Source: Zeaxanthinibacter sp. PT1 | GTDB lineage: Bacteria; Bacteroidota; Bacteroidia; Flavobacteriales; Flavobacteriaceae | Direction: 5' to 3' | DNA length: 64,000 nt | Assembly (NCBI RefSeq): GCF_028464225.1 | Contig: NZ_JAQPCN010000007.1 | Location: 1 to 64,000 of the forward strand | Shown here: positions 25,574 to 36,200 of the stretch, piece after piece | How positions within the stretch are numbered: the stretch's first letter is position 1 | Layout: each line of letters starts with the position of its first letter | The notes under the pieces: model-generated | The model's input: the letters and a program-made list of their open reading frames with translations, nothing else | Databases searched by the model: none | What the model was told of the DNA's origin: nothing | Translations under genes and position numbers: made by a program

Positions 25574-26896
25574 ATGAGAAAATTATGGTTATGGTCCGTA
25601 ACGGCCGCCTTAGCTGGGTTTTTATTCGGATTTGACACTGTTGTCATCTCCGGTGCTGACAAACAATTGCAGGCTCTCTGGAACTCATCCGATTCTTTTC
25701 ATGGGATAGTGGTCATTGGAATTGCTTTGTGGGGTACGGTCATCGGCGCACTTCTCGGAGGTTTTCCAACCGATAGATTCGGGCGGAAAAAAACTTTGAT
25801 CGGCATAGGGATATTGTATACTGTCTCCGCAGTAGGATCTGCCCTTGCAGGTGACCCGATTACTTTCGCGGTCTTCCGTTTCCTGGGAGGACTTGGGGTC
25901 GGGGCATCCACCATTGCTGCCCCCACATACATCTCGGAAATAGCGCCGGCCAAAGACAGGGGCAAGCTCGTGGGACTCTATCAATTCAATATAGTGTTTG
26001 GTATCCTGATCGCTTTCTTTTCCAATTACCTGTTAAGTGGCATCGGGGAAAATGCATGGCGATGGATGGTGGGCGTTGAGGCTATCCCTGCATTGATCTA
26101 TACCCTACTTGCTTTTGTCATCCCGCAAAGTCCCCGTTGGTTGCTTTCTAAAGGCAAGCAGGAAGAGGGGAGGAGGCTATTGGGTATTGTAAGCCCGGGC
26201 CAGGACCTGGATACTTTGATCGCCCAGATTAATAAAGAAAACAGTGAAAACCCAAAAGGAGAGAATATCTTCATGAAGAAATATCGCTTTCCTCTAATCC
26301 TTGCCTTCCTTATCGCCTTTTTTAACCAGTTTTCAGGGATCAATGCCTTCTTATATTATGCGCCGCGAATACTGGAAGAAGCAGGGCTGGGGGCCAGTAC
26401 TGCCTTATTGAGCAGTATTGGAATCGGGGTGACCAACATGGTATTTACATTAATAGGTATTAACCTGATAGACCGCATGGGAAGAAAACAGTTGATGTAC
26501 ATAGGTTCTGTAGGGTATATTATTTCGCTGTCCCTGGTAGCCTGTGCTTTTTTCTTCGGATGGGAAGGCCTTTCTGTTGCCTATTTCCTGTTTATATTCA
26601 TTGCGGCGCATGCCATAGGGCAGGGAACGGTGATATGGGTATATATTTCTGAGATATTCCCAAACCACTTGAGGGGCTCAGGTCAGAGTTTTGGAAGTTC
26701 CGTTCACTGGGTGCTCGCAGCGGCAATTCCCTCCTTGGTTCCCTTGCTATTCTCAAGCGTTGGTACGGGAAGCGTATTTGCATTTTTCGCCTTTATGATG
26801 GTCCTTCAATTGCTGTTTGTGGCTTTTATGATGCCGGAAACCAAAGGAATATCCCTGGAGGCGCTCAGTGCAAAATTGTTAGGAACTAAAAGGTAG
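25574..26896 (+). CDS. sugar porter family MFS transporter
   Basis: A 440-aa, 12-TM major facilitator with the sugar-porter signatures GGFPTDRFGRKKTL (loop 2-3), a PQSPRWLLSKGK motif after TM6, DRMGRKQ (loop 8-9) and PETKG at the C-terminus. Such proteins import hexoses or pentoses by proton symport. The substrate may be glucose, xylose or galactose. It stands alone between a terminator and a convergent flavin reductase, and could take up sugars released by the glycosidases of this window. Confidence 0.92.
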   Translation: MRKLWLWSVTAALAGFLFGFDTVVISGADKQLQALWNSSDSFHGIVVIGIALWGTVIGALLGGFPTDRFGRKKTLIGIGILYTVSAVGSALAGDPITFAVFRFLGGLGVGASTIAAPTYISEIAPAKDRGKLVGLYQFNIVFGILIAFFSNYLLSGIGENAWRWMVGVEAIPALIYTLLAFVIPQSPRWLLSKGKQEEGRRLLGIVSPGQDLDTLIAQINKENSENPKGENIFMKKYRFPLILAFLIAFFNQFSGINAFLYYAPRILEEAGLGASTALLSSIGIGVTNMVFTLIGINLIDRMGRKQLMYIGSVGYIISLSLVACAFFFGWEGLSVAYFLFIFIAAHAIGQGTVIWVYISEIFPNHLRGSGQSFGSSVHWVLAAAIPSLVPLLFSSVGTGSVFAFFAFMMVLQLLFVAFMMPETKGISLEALSAKLLGTKR

Positions 26897-26912
26897 ATTT
26901 AATTTAAGACAA

Positions 26913-27548
26913 TTAAAGATCTTCAGGAATCTGTCCCATCCGGGCATACGGAAATCGACCTATTTTACGAACGCCATAATAGCCATTGAGACCGGAGGTC
27001 CCAACAGTATCCAACCATTCATAATTTAATTCATCATACTTATCCAGGGCAGCATCAGGGAGAATTAATTGGGTGATCTCGCCAATGATCAACCGTGTAT
27101 TGTTGTGTTTGATCAGCAGATCTTCCACAAAGGTCATCCCCAATTTCACTTTACTTTCTCTGACAAAAGGGGCTTGAGTTTCATGATGGAATTCCTCGTT
27201 TAATCCACAGGAATGGAATTCTGAGGTGTTTTTCTCAAATTTAGCAGAGGTGTAATGGGCTTTCTTTATGAAATCCGGGTGTACGTGATTGATCGTGTAA
27301 CTATGGGTCTCCAGAATGTTGTCGTAAGTGTGCCTGGGGACCTCACCAATTGGTCTCATAATGAATCCGAGTAGGGCTGGGTCACTGCCCAAATGCATCA
27401 CAGAACTGAAGATAGCGAGGTTAGTCGCCCCCTTAGTGGAAATGGTGCCGATCAGGTTCGCCGGCTTTATTCCGCTGATTCCATTCAGTATCTTGATTTT
27501 CCGGACCCTGTCCAGTCTGGAAATCTGCTCTTTATTCAGATTCATCAT
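26913..27548 (-). CDS. flavin reductase family protein (flavoredoxin-like)
   Basis: 211 aa with the split-barrel FMN-binding fold. GTISTKGATNLAIFSSVMHLG (about 34-54) is the usual FMN phosphate-binding segment, followed by MRPIGEVPRHTYDNILE and HVHPDFIKKAHYTSAKFEK. Relatives are flavoredoxins or NAD(P)H:flavin reductases. It ends 16 bp from the end of the MFS gene (convergent), and the TIGR03643-type gene lies just upstream on the same strand. Confidence 0.9.
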   Translation of the reverse strand: MMNLNKEQISRLDRVRKIKILNGISGIKPANLIGTISTKGATNLAIFSSVMHLGSDPALLGFIMRPIGEVPRHTYDNILETHSYTINHVHPDFIKKAHYTSAKFEKNTSEFHSCGLNEEFHHETQAPFVRESKVKLGMTFVEDLLIKHNNTRLIIGEITQLILPDAALDKYDELNYEWLDTVGTSGLNGYYGVRKIGRFPYARMGQIPEDL

Positions 27549-27575
27549 CCATTTGCTATACTGCGACAGAAGTAC

Positions 27576-27857
27576 TTACCGCTTACTTATTTTATTCCCG
27601 CTGATCGATTTTTGCCTGGAACTTTTAAACCGGATCATACCGGGATTGCGCTTTTTTAAATGTTTCTGGCTCGGGCCGCTGTTAACTCTTTGTCGCCACC
27701 GTTTAAAACTGCTTTCTTTAAGCTGGGTCCGCATGAGCTTAATGACTTCCTTTTCCGGGAGATTAAATTGGTACTCTATGGCCTCGAAAGGAGTGCGGTC
27801 TTCCCAGGCCATCTCTATAATGCGGTCTAACTGTCTTTCTGTAAAGTTATTTCCCAT
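27576..27857 (-). CDS. TIGR03643-type small conserved protein
   Basis: 93 aa from the ATG at 27857; an in-frame GTG at 27872 would add five residues. The sequence FTERQLDRIIEMAWEDRTPF, then EKEVIKLMRTQLKESSFKRW and a basic C-terminus, matches the TIGR03643 family of small basic proteins, which look like helix-turn-helix or nucleic-acid-binding proteins. Function is not established. It follows a 76-aa helical protein on the same strand. Confidence 0.85.
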   Translation of the reverse strand: MGNNFTERQLDRIIEMAWEDRTPFEAIEYQFNLPEKEVIKLMRTQLKESSFKRWRQRVNSGPSQKHLKKRNPGMIRFKSSRQKSISGNKISKR

Positions 27858-27887
27858 AGTGTGAGAATCCACGGCAATGGTGCTTGC

Positions 27888-28118
27888 CTATACCGTAATT
27901 CTTCCTTTAAGTCTTTTTTCTACTTTTCGCTTAACTTCCGTGATTTTCTTCATAGTATCCATGATCTTCTGGTCTTTTTTAACCTTGTAGATCTCGTTGA
28001 GTTCCAGGATAAGATCTTTTGCTTTACGAGATGCCGTAATCCTGTCACTTGTAGACATATGTGACATTTTCAGCTGTAAAAATTCTGAAACTCTTTCTTG
28101 TAAATCCATTGTCATCAT
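27888..28118 (-). CDS. small helical protein, unknown function
   Basis: 76 aa, or 73 from the third Met. It is almost entirely alpha-helical and highly charged (SDRITASRKAKDLILELNEI, then MKKITEVKRKVEKRLKGRI) with a basic C-terminus. No domain is recognised. It is flanked on the same strand by two small proteins, TIGR03643-type and Lacal_2735-type, which supports a genuine gene. Confidence 0.6.
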   Translation of the reverse strand: MMTMDLQERVSEFLQLKMSHMSTSDRITASRKAKDLILELNEIYKVKKDQKIMDTMKKITEVKRKVEKRLKGRITV

Positions 28119-28149
28119 AAATAATTCGCTTTTAGCAATGAAACTAACG

Positions 28150-28314
28150 TTAACCTAGTTGGTCCATTTTTTTCAGGACCTGATCTGCCTCGTATACTTT
28201 CTCGTCGCTCAGCTTTCGATTGGTTGTTGAAAGTTGATGGGCCTCGGACATTAGTTTCTTATATTTTTCACCGAGTTTTTCTTTTTCTGACTTTTTCTTA
28301 AACAGCCCAAACAT
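28150..28314 (-). CDS. Lacal_2735-type small protein
   Basis: A 54-aa protein starting MFGLFKKKSEKEKLGEKYKK and ending KVYEADQVLKKMDQLG. The MFGLFKKKSEKEKL start and the central NRKLSDEKVYEAD match the flavobacterial Lacal_2735 family, from memory of the family. It is short, helical, charged and probably cytoplasmic. Function unknown. The 277 bp between its start and the esterase gene hold only an inverted repeat and promoter-like text. Confidence 0.8.
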   Translation of the reverse strand: MFGLFKKKSEKEKLGEKYKKLMSEAHQLSTTNRKLSDEKVYEADQVLKKMDQLG

Positions 28315-28456
28315 ACAAATTATCTTTAGTAGGGAAATTTCCCAATTACTTACAAGTAAATGTACAACCTGTTTAATGAAATCGATAATAAACTGAACAA
28401 AATAACATTGTTTTAACGCAGACCGGGCAACGTAGCTTTTTTTAAAGCATGTAATT

Positions 28457-28491
28457 GATGCGAAAACGATTCATTTTGATCGTTTTACATC
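28457..28491. promoter_or_regulatory. inverted repeat upstream of esterase gene
   Basis: AAAACGAT and ATCGTTTT pair around 8 nt, flanked by GATG and CATC. It lies about 100 bp before the ATG at 28591 and 24 bp before a -7-like TACCTTAG (28515-28522). It could be a repressor or activator site; the regulator is unknown. Confidence 0.4.
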
Positions 28492-28590
28492 AAATATCTG
28501 AGTCCTGTTTATTGTACCTTAGCGCCGCGGAAAACCAAGGGTGATCCGCTGGCACGGCCAATGTATAAATTATATAACAGCAAGCAATAG

Positions 28591-29319
28591 ATGAAATGGA
28601 TATTAAGGTGTTTATGTGGATTAGTGCTGATGTTTTGCAGTAGTTGTGCCTCACAATCCATGCTTATACAGGACGAAGAACAAACCGTGGTCAATGAAAA
28701 TTTACGGTACTACCTGTATTACCCGGAAGATTACGAATCTTCTCCTGATGAAAAATTTCCTTTGCTCTTGTTTCTTCACGGAGGGGGTGAGTCCGGTGAA
28801 GCCCTTGAAAAAGTAAAACTCAACGGGCCTCCCAAGTTATTGGCCCAAGGAAAAGAATTTCCATTTTTGATCCTTGCTCCCCAGAATCCGCATAAAAGGC
28901 AGTGGTGGAATACCAGGGCAGTTATGCAATTGCTAGATACCATTGTTGCGAATAACCGTGTAGACAGGAAAAAGATTTACCTGACCGGCCTGAGCCGGGG
29001 AGGGAGCGCCGCATGGGAATTAGCCGTACAATATCCTACTACTTTCGCCGCAATGGCAGTGGTATGTGGAATGGCACCTTTACCCTATGCCGCATGGATA
29101 GATAAGGCCATGCCCATCTGGGTTTTCCATGGAACGGAGGACAAATCTATCCCCTTTTCCGAATCTGAGAATATGGTTCGGAAACTGAAAAGTCTGGGCT
29201 ACAATGTAAGATTCACGGTATATGAAGGTCTGGGCCATGCCGCCTGGGTGCCGGCCTATGAAAACGACGCTCTGTACGAATGGATGATAGAGCAGCAGCG
29301 GAACAAGTTGCCGGACTGA
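28591..29319 (+). CDS. alpha/beta-hydrolase lipoprotein (esterase / prolyl-oligopeptidase-like)
   Basis: 242 aa with a lipoprotein signal (VLMFCSSCAS, lipobox ending at Cys19 or 20). Hydrolase features are LLLFLHGGGESGEAL (oxyanion region), the nucleophile elbow GLSRGGSAAW (Ser about 133), EDKSIPF (Asp region) and GLGHAAW (His). This layout matches feruloyl/acetyl-xylan esterase and PHB-depolymerase-like exported hydrolases. It could remove ester groups from polysaccharides at the cell surface. It precedes the DUF255 lipoprotein by 75 bp on the same strand. Confidence 0.88.
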   Translation: MKWILRCLCGLVLMFCSSCASQSMLIQDEEQTVVNENLRYYLYYPEDYESSPDEKFPLLLFLHGGGESGEALEKVKLNGPPKLLAQGKEFPFLILAPQNPHKRQWWNTRAVMQLLDTIVANNRVDRKKIYLTGLSRGGSAAWELAVQYPTTFAAMAVVCGMAPLPYAAWIDKAMPIWVFHGTEDKSIPFSESENMVRKLKSLGYNVRFTVYEGLGHAAWVPAYENDALYEWMIEQQRNKLPD

Positions 29320-29394
29320 TGCAGCAACTCTAAAAAGCAAAATGATAGGGAATATTGTATTTTAGCGGCTGATATATTTCATAGACTTTCCTGA

Positions 29395-31509
29395 ATGTTC
29401 CGTAGAAAATTACTTATCCCCGCACTCCTGTCTCTATTTTTGATCGTATTAGCCTGTAAAGGTGAACCGGAGAAAGAAGAGAAATATGAGTTTACCAATG
29501 CCCTGGTTAATGAAACCAGCCCATATCTCCTACAGCATGCCCATAACCCGGTTAATTGGCGCCCATGGAGTGAGGAGGCCCTTGAAGAAGCCGCAAAGGA
29601 AGATAAATTGGTCCTGGTCAGTATCGGGTATTCATCCTGCCACTGGTGCCATGTGATGGAAGAAGAGACTTTTGAGGACACTGAAGTGGCCGAATTAATG
29701 AATAAGAATTTCATTAATATCAAGGTAGACCGGGAAGAACGACCCGATATAGACCAGGTCTATATGACGGCATTACAGCTTTTACAAGGTTCCGGAGGAT
29801 GGCCTCTGAATGTGATCACACTCCCAGATGGCAAGCCGCTTTATGGAGGCACATATCATACCAAAGAAGAATGGATGACGGTGTTGCAAGAAATCAGCAC
29901 CCTGTATAAGGAGTCCCCTGAACGGGCTCGGGAATATGCAGATAAAGTGGCCCAGGGAATCCAGGCAGTAAACCTGGTGTCAAAGCCAGCCGAAGATCAG
30001 GTCTTAAATCAGCAGAAAGTAAAACAGATCGTCAATACCTGGGGGCCACAATGGGACCTCGAATATGGCGGTCAGAAAGGGCAGCAGAAATTCATGCTCC
30101 CGGTCAATATTTCTTTTCTAATGCAATATGCTTTCCTGGCACAGGATAATCATGCGCTTTCTTTTGTTCAATCCACAATGGATCATATGGCCAGGGGAGG
30201 AGTCTATGATCAATTAGGTGGTGGATTTTACAGGTATAGCACCGATGATCGTTGGCAGATACCGCATTTTGAAAAAATGCTTTACGACAATGCTCAACTT
30301 ATTGCGCTCTATGCGGAAGGTTATTCTTTATTAAAAAATCAGGAGTACGCCAATGTGATTGAGGAAACTACGGATTACCTGGAAAGGGAGATGCGTCACC
30401 CGAACGGCGCATACTATGCGGCACTGGATGCCGATAGTGAAGGAGAGGAAGGTAAGTACTATACCTGGAAGACCGATAGCCTTAAAACTGTGCTTGGCAG
30501 TTCATATGATGAATTTGCAGCCTACTATGGAATCCAAGGGAAGCAGCCATGGGAAAACAACACTTATATCCTTTCCAGGCCACAAACAGACAGTATGTTC
30601 ATCAGCACAAGAGCTATGGATAAGAAAACATTGGATAGACGTAAGGCAGAGTGGAAGAATAAGTTATTGCCTTTGAGGAATAAACGGATCAGGCCAGGGG
30701 TAGATGATAAGATCATCACTTCCTGGAATGCCTTGCTGATCAGTGGTTTTATAAGTGCTCACAAGGCATTGGGCGAAAGTCATTATTTACAGAAAGCTAA
30801 GGACATTTACCGCTTCCTCGTGGAGAACAACATGAAAGGGAAGCAATTGGTCCATACCTATAAGAAAGGGAGTGAACAGGAGGAAGGTTTCCTGGAAGAT
30901 TACGCCTATTTTATACGTGCCGCCCTGGATTTGTATTCAGTAACCACTGATGAGCAATACCTGGACAGTGCCAGGGAAATGCTTGAGCTAACCGATCGTA
31001 AATTCTATAACAGTCAGAATGGCTTGTATCGTTTTAAGGATGATAACGAGTTGATCGCTACAATATATAAGACTGATGATGGAGTTCTTCCTTCTCCTAA
31101 TGCCGTGATGGCAGAAAACCTGTTGATCCTGGGTCACCTGGATTACAATAAGACATACCTGAAGCGCTCCACTGGTATGTTACAGCTGATTTTGCCCATG
31201 GCCGAACAGTCGCCCGATCTGTATGCAAAATGGAATTCTGTGCTATTGCAAATCGTGTTCCCGTATTACGAGGTGGCCGTAGTTGGTCCGGATGCTGTGG
31301 AAAAGCTTAAAGAATTGAATGCACATTTTTTGCCGAATGCCCTGCTGGTAGGTGCTGTGGAAAAAAGCGGGCAGGCACTATTTAAGAACCGCTTTGTGCC
31401 GGGCGATACCTTTATATATGTTTGCCGTGATCACAGCTGTAAAATGCCCGTTACTTCCGTGCCGAATGCAATCCAACTTCTTGATCGGCCCGGTCTAGTA
31501 CAGCAGTAA
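29395..31509 (+). CDS. DUF255 thioredoxin-domain protein (YyaL/SPATA20-like), lipoprotein
   Basis: 704 aa. It begins with a lipoprotein signal ([11 protein letters not shown], Cys21). The N-terminal thioredoxin-like domain has [17 protein letters not shown] and SCHWCH (Cys82, Cys85), the hallmark of the family, followed by [20 protein letters not shown] and GGWPLNVI. A long alpha/alpha barrel, glycosidase- or epimerase-like (about 210-700; [30 protein letters not shown]), completes it. Most family members are described as cytoplasmic, so the lipobox is notable. Activity is unknown; possible roles are redox or cellobiose-epimerase-like. Confidence 0.9.
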   Translation: MFRRKLLIPALLSLFLIVLACKGEPEKEEKYEFTNALVNETSPYLLQHAHNPVNWRPWSEEALEEAAKEDKLVLVSIGYSSCHWCHVMEEETFEDTEVAELMNKNFINIKVDREERPDIDQVYMTALQLLQGSGGWPLNVITLPDGKPLYGGTYHTKEEWMTVLQEISTLYKESPERAREYADKVAQGIQAVNLVSKPAEDQVLNQQKVKQIVNTWGPQWDLEYGGQKGQQKFMLPVNISFLMQYAFLAQDNHALSFVQSTMDHMARGGVYDQLGGGFYRYSTDDRWQIPHFEKMLYDNAQLIALYAEGYSLLKNQEYANVIEETTDYLEREMRHPNGAYYAALDADSEGEEGKYYTWKTDSLKTVLGSSYDEFAAYYGIQGKQPWENNTYILSRPQTDSMFISTRAMDKKTLDRRKAEWKNKLLPLRNKRIRPGVDDKIITSWNALLISGFISAHKALGESHYLQKAKDIYRFLVENNMKGKQLVHTYKKGSEQEEGFLEDYAYFIRAALDLYSVTTDEQYLDSAREMLELTDRKFYNSQNGLYRFKDDNELIATIYKTDDGVLPSPNAVMAENLLILGHLDYNKTYLKRSTGMLQLILPMAEQSPDLYAKWNSVLLQIVFPYYEVAVVGPDAVEKLKELNAHFLPNALLVGAVEKSGQALFKNRFVPGDTFIYVCRDHSCKMPVTSVPNAIQLLDRPGLVQQ

Positions 31510-31539
31510 AAAAAAATGCGGGGCCTAAAAGCCCCGCAT
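31508..31539 (-). terminator. terminator of the susCD operon
   Basis: ATGCGGGGC and GCCCCGCAT form a 9-bp stem around CTAAAA. On the minus strand it is followed by nine T residues. It lies about 25 bp beyond the susD stop, so it ends that transcript and is back-to-back with the DUF255 gene stop. Confidence 0.88.
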
Positions 31540-31564
31540 CTAACAACTCAAAATTAAAATTTAT

Positions 31565-33253
31565 CTAGAATCCTGGATTCTGTGAAAGTACTCCACCACT
31601 CAGGTCGATCGCATTGATCGGGATAGGTAGGAGATCCATTTTTGGCTGGTAAGGATTAGCCTTCTGACCAAAGTTACCAATGGTCCTCGCTTCGTTGGCG
31701 ATATACTCATTGATTACACTTTCAGCCACGCCCCATCTTCTCAGGTCGAACAAACGATGTCCTTCCATGGCGAGCTCCAGGCGACGCTCAAAGCGAACGG
31801 CTTTCCTGGCAAAAGCCTGGTCAGGGAAAGAGGCATATGGCTCTACCTGGTAGTTAGCTGCCGGTGCAGTACCACTGGCGTCCTGAACATAGGTCATATT
31901 CTTAGCCCGGTTACGTACTTGGTTCACATAATCAAGTGCCTTAGTGAGATCGCCATTTTCCACGGCTACCTCTGCTGCCATTAACAACAGATCTGCATAC
32001 CTCATAATGTGGTAGTTGATCCCTGAATGTTGCTGTCCCCAGGCACCTGTACCCTGGTTGGCATCTTCTCCTGCCTGGTATACATTTTTCTTAGGCAGGT
32101 ACGGACCAGAGATGTCTGCAAAACTGGCACGGATCCAGTCCTTACCAATATGCTCTCCATATCCATTGTAATCAATACCTCTACGTCCAACGGTATAATC
32201 CAGCCTTGGATCTAGCGGTCCTGTTTCCGGAGTAAAAGCTTCATCACTATTAACACCGTAATCATTGGCTACATCACTTTGGTTAAAGGTGTCCAGTAAT
32301 GGTAACCCTGTACCATCGGTCTGGTAAGCATTAACCAGGTCCTGGGTGGGCTGGTAGAATCCACAACATGAACCAAAAGGTCCCGGGTTGGGGAAGTTCA
32401 GCGTACCACCACGGTTCCCGTTAAAGGATTGTGCGTCGTCTGTAGTGAATTGGATAGCGAAGATAGATTCGGCACTATTATCACCTGCCAGACTGAAATT
32501 ATCCAGGTACTCCGCATTCAGGGCATAGGGCCCATTGTTGATCACATCTTCAAAAAGTGTACCCGCAGCAGCATAATCCTGCTGGAATAAATGCACTTTC
32601 CCAAGGAAAGCCTTAGCGGCCCAGGAGGTAGGCTTCCCTACCAGTGATTGTGTGGCCGGCAAGTTATCTACGGCAAATTGGAAATCAGCCTCAATCTCTT
32701 CCCAGATAGACCCGGGATTAGGTTGGTTGAAATCGGTATTCGAATAATTCTCTGCAGAGATATAAGGAACATTCCCATAGATCTTCTGCAATTCAAAATT
32801 AAAGTGTCCTCTTAAGAAGCGAGCTTCTGCCAATTGAGATGAAAAGTCACCTTCTTCAATAGAATTGATCAGGCTGATCACCGCATTGGCCCTGTTAACT
32901 CCCGCAAACAATCCGTTCCACTTTCCGAAGAAATATGGGTTAGAACTGGTCCAGTCATAGGTTTCTATCAGGAACAGGTCGGCCTGGTCACCATCGGTAC
33001 TCCCTTTATGTGCATCGTCCGATATGACATCAAACCACCAGTTATCTCCACTGACCGTCCAGTCAGCAGCACCCTGGTTATTACGGATACCGTCTAGGGC
33101 AGAATATGCCCCGATAAGCAGAAGGTTAACCCCTTGCTCATTCTTAAGCGCATCGTCGCTAAGTGCGCCGACCGCCGGAACGGTGGTGAAGTCGTCACTA
33201 CAAGCCAATAGGCTCATAAACACACTTACATACATTAATAATCTCTTTTTCAT
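31565..33253 (-). CDS. SusD/RagB-family nutrient-binding lipoprotein
   Basis: 562 aa with a lipobox (FMSLLAC, Cys18), a surface lipoprotein that caps the SusC channel and binds the glycan. Typical text: an N-terminal helical TPR-like region (ALKNEQGVNLLLIGAYSALD; ANAVISLINSIEEGDFSSQL AEARFLRGHFNFEL), the WAAKAFLGKVHLFQQDYAAA helix pair, and a C-terminal VRFERRLELAMEGHRLFDLR with LPIPINAIDLS. Family length is usual. It starts 4 bp after susC. The substrate is not predictable from sequence. Confidence 0.93.
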   Translation of the reverse strand: MKKRLLMYVSVFMSLLACSDDFTTVPAVGALSDDALKNEQGVNLLLIGAYSALDGIRNNQGAADWTVSGDNWWFDVISDDAHKGSTDGDQADLFLIETYDWTSSNPYFFGKWNGLFAGVNRANAVISLINSIEEGDFSSQLAEARFLRGHFNFELQKIYGNVPYISAENYSNTDFNQPNPGSIWEEIEADFQFAVDNLPATQSLVGKPTSWAAKAFLGKVHLFQQDYAAAGTLFEDVINNGPYALNAEYLDNFSLAGDNSAESIFAIQFTTDDAQSFNGNRGGTLNFPNPGPFGSCCGFYQPTQDLVNAYQTDGTGLPLLDTFNQSDVANDYGVNSDEAFTPETGPLDPRLDYTVGRRGIDYNGYGEHIGKDWIRASFADISGPYLPKKNVYQAGEDANQGTGAWGQQHSGINYHIMRYADLLLMAAEVAVENGDLTKALDYVNQVRNRAKNMTYVQDASGTAPAANYQVEPYASFPDQAFARKAVRFERRLELAMEGHRLFDLRRWGVAESVINEYIANEARTIGNFGQKANPYQPKMDLLPIPINAIDLSGGVLSQNPGF

Positions 33254-33257
33254 TTTT

Positions 33258-36200
33258 TTAGAATTTGGTGTTAATACCTATGGTAAATATCTGGGATAGC
33301 GGGAAAGTATTCTCGTCTATACCCAGTGATAAGTTATCAAATGTGATGATCTCAGGATCAAACCCGTCATATCCGGTGATGGTGAACAAGTTGGTTCCCT
33401 GTACATACAACCTAAGCATATCCATGCCTACTGTAGCCGCAATATCATCCGGGAAGGTGTACCCAACTTGTAGATTCTTTAATCGCATAAAGGATGCGTC
33501 CTCGACGAAAAAAGAATTGGGTTGAGTTTCCGAATTAGTAATCGATTGGCTCAATGCCGGTAGGGTAGCATCGGTATTGCTGGGTGTCCAGGAATCCAAT
33601 ACCCTGACACTTCGGTTAGAATTGAAGAAGGTTGGGAAATCGGTGAAGATTTTATCATAGTTGTAAACATCATTCCCTTGAGAGCCCGAAATGAACAAGG
33701 ACATATCAAAGCCTTTATAATTCAAGGCAACATTAAGTCCGTATACAAAATCAGGGTGTGGAGAACCGATATAGGTTCGGTCATCATCATCGATGGTTCC
33801 GTCACCATCTACATCCCGGTATTCAAATCGTCCTTCGTCAGTAAATCCAATAACTTCTCTTCCGTAGAATTCAGAGATAGCCCTGCCTACTTCGGTACGG
33901 GTTACTGCTCCTCCTCTAAGGTTGGTTCGTCCAACCTGGAAATCAGAGATCAGATTTTTTACCTCGTTCTTGTACTGAGAGATGTTGGCAGATATATTAT
34001 ACTGTAATCCATAAGAAGTTTCGTTGGCATAGCCTATACCCAGGTCAAAACCTGTGTTTTGGATATCTCCAAGGTTAACCAAAGGAGCCGTTGCATCAAT
34101 GGCTGTGGTACTGATAAGACTGAAATCACGAGTGATCAGGTCTTTAGTATCCTTATCGTAGACCTCAAAGGAGATATTCAATGTATTATCGAACATTCCG
34201 AGATCTACCCCGAGGTTCTTTACCTCACTGGTCTCCCATCTTAGGTTGGGGTTTCCAACCTGGTCAAGGATTGCACCAGTAGAAATGGAGCTGCCGTCCA
34301 GGGAGTAATTTGCCAATCCTTCGTTCAGGGAAGAAATGTTGATAGTCGGGTTACTGGTAGGAAGGGTCTGGTTACCCAGCTGACCGTAAGAAGCTTTTAA
34401 CTTTAATCGACTTACCCATCCGTCCTGAGGGAAGAAATCCTCATCGCTGATCAACCACCCTGCACTGAATGAAGGGAAGATGTCACTTTTATTGTCTCCA
34501 AGGAATCTTGAAGATTCATCTCTACGAATCGTTGCAGTACCAAAGTACTTTCCTGCGTAAGAATACGTGGCGGTACCAAAAACAGAGAACAATGCATTTT
34601 CACCATCATAGGCAAAATCAACATTTGGTGTACCACTACCATTACTTAAAAGGTAGAAGTCCGGAGTTTCAAATAAATATCCGTTCCTGGAGATCTGGCT
34701 TCCTTTGCTGCGATCCTGTACCGCTTCTATACCGGCTAACACATTAATATTGTGATCTCCGAAAGAATTGGCGTAGTTGGCAGTGTTACTCCAGGTCCAT
34801 GAAAAATTATTAAAAGTAAATTCAGTGAGTGTATTAGTGCTCAGTGGCTCTATGAATTCCGGATCCAGGGCAAGGAAAGACCTGTTGTTCCCGGACTCTA
34901 CTGTTCCACTAAAGAGTGTTTTTAAGGTCAACCCTTCATAAACGTTCGCCTGTAAGTAGACGTCTCCGAATACGCGGAATAACTTGTTATAGTTATCGTC
35001 TCCCCTGAGAAGTTGAGCAACAGGACTCCTGGTATTACTAAGTCCGGGACCCCCGGTCCCTGCAAAGTTTCCTTCATCGTCGTATACAGGAATCAGAGGA
35101 CTCATTCTTAAAGCGTCCTGCACTGTATTACCGGTAGAACGATTAGAGAAGGAGGCGTTTAAGTGCTCCCCGATGATGATCCTGTCACCTATCTTGAATT
35201 CTGAGTTCAGACGGGTGGTACCTTGTTTAAATCCTGTAGTTAGGAATATCCCTTCCCTGTTAAGGTAATTAGCAGACATAAAATATTTTCCTGTTTCGCC
35301 TCCATTTTGAATCGACAGCGATACATTCTGAGTCTGAGCATCCTGGGTGATAGCGTCTATCCAGTCAGTTCCTCCGGGGCGAACCGTTGCGGTTACAGGT
35401 TCGCGGGTGATAGGATCATATGATACAACCCGAGTGTACCCCTGTAAAGTATTAGGCACTACAGGTGATGGTCCGTCCCCATACTGCGGGTGGGTCAATG
35501 TGGCTCCGTCGTTAGCCAAACTTTGGAAGATCATTTCTCCATGCTGTTGGGCGTTTAATAATTCGGGAGTATTGACAGCCCTGGAGATACCGGTGTAGAC
35601 ATTCAAGGATACGATGGCTTCTTCCTGGTTGTAACCCCCACCTTTAGTGGTGATAATAACAACCCCGTTAGATGCCCTTGCTCCGTAGATCGCAGCTGCA
35701 CCATCCTTTAAGACGTTGATCTGGTCAATGTCTGCCGGGTTGATACTGTTCAATACGTTACTGTTATCAGTCTGTACCCCATCAATAATATATAAGGGAT
35801 TAGTGTTGTTACTGGTACCAAAACCACGAATATTAATCTTCGGAGCCTCACCGGGACTACCGGCATTTGTTACAGTTACCCCGGTCACCCTACCTTCCAG
35901 TGCTTCAGAAGCATTGACAATCGGAGTTTTGGTGGCTTCCGCAACATCTACAGAGGCAACAGAACCGGTTACGTCACCACGGGTCTGGGAGGCATACCCC
36001 AGGACAACCACCTCGCTAAGCTGGGCGGCATCCTCTACCATGGTTACATTAATTACACTTTGCCCGTTTACGGGGATTTCCTGCGGTGTAAAACCGACAA
36101 AACTGAAAACAAGCACAGCATCAGAATCAGCTTCAATGGAAAAATTACCATCAAAATCTGTCTGGGTACCTGTTGTTGTGCCCTTGACAAGGACATTTGC

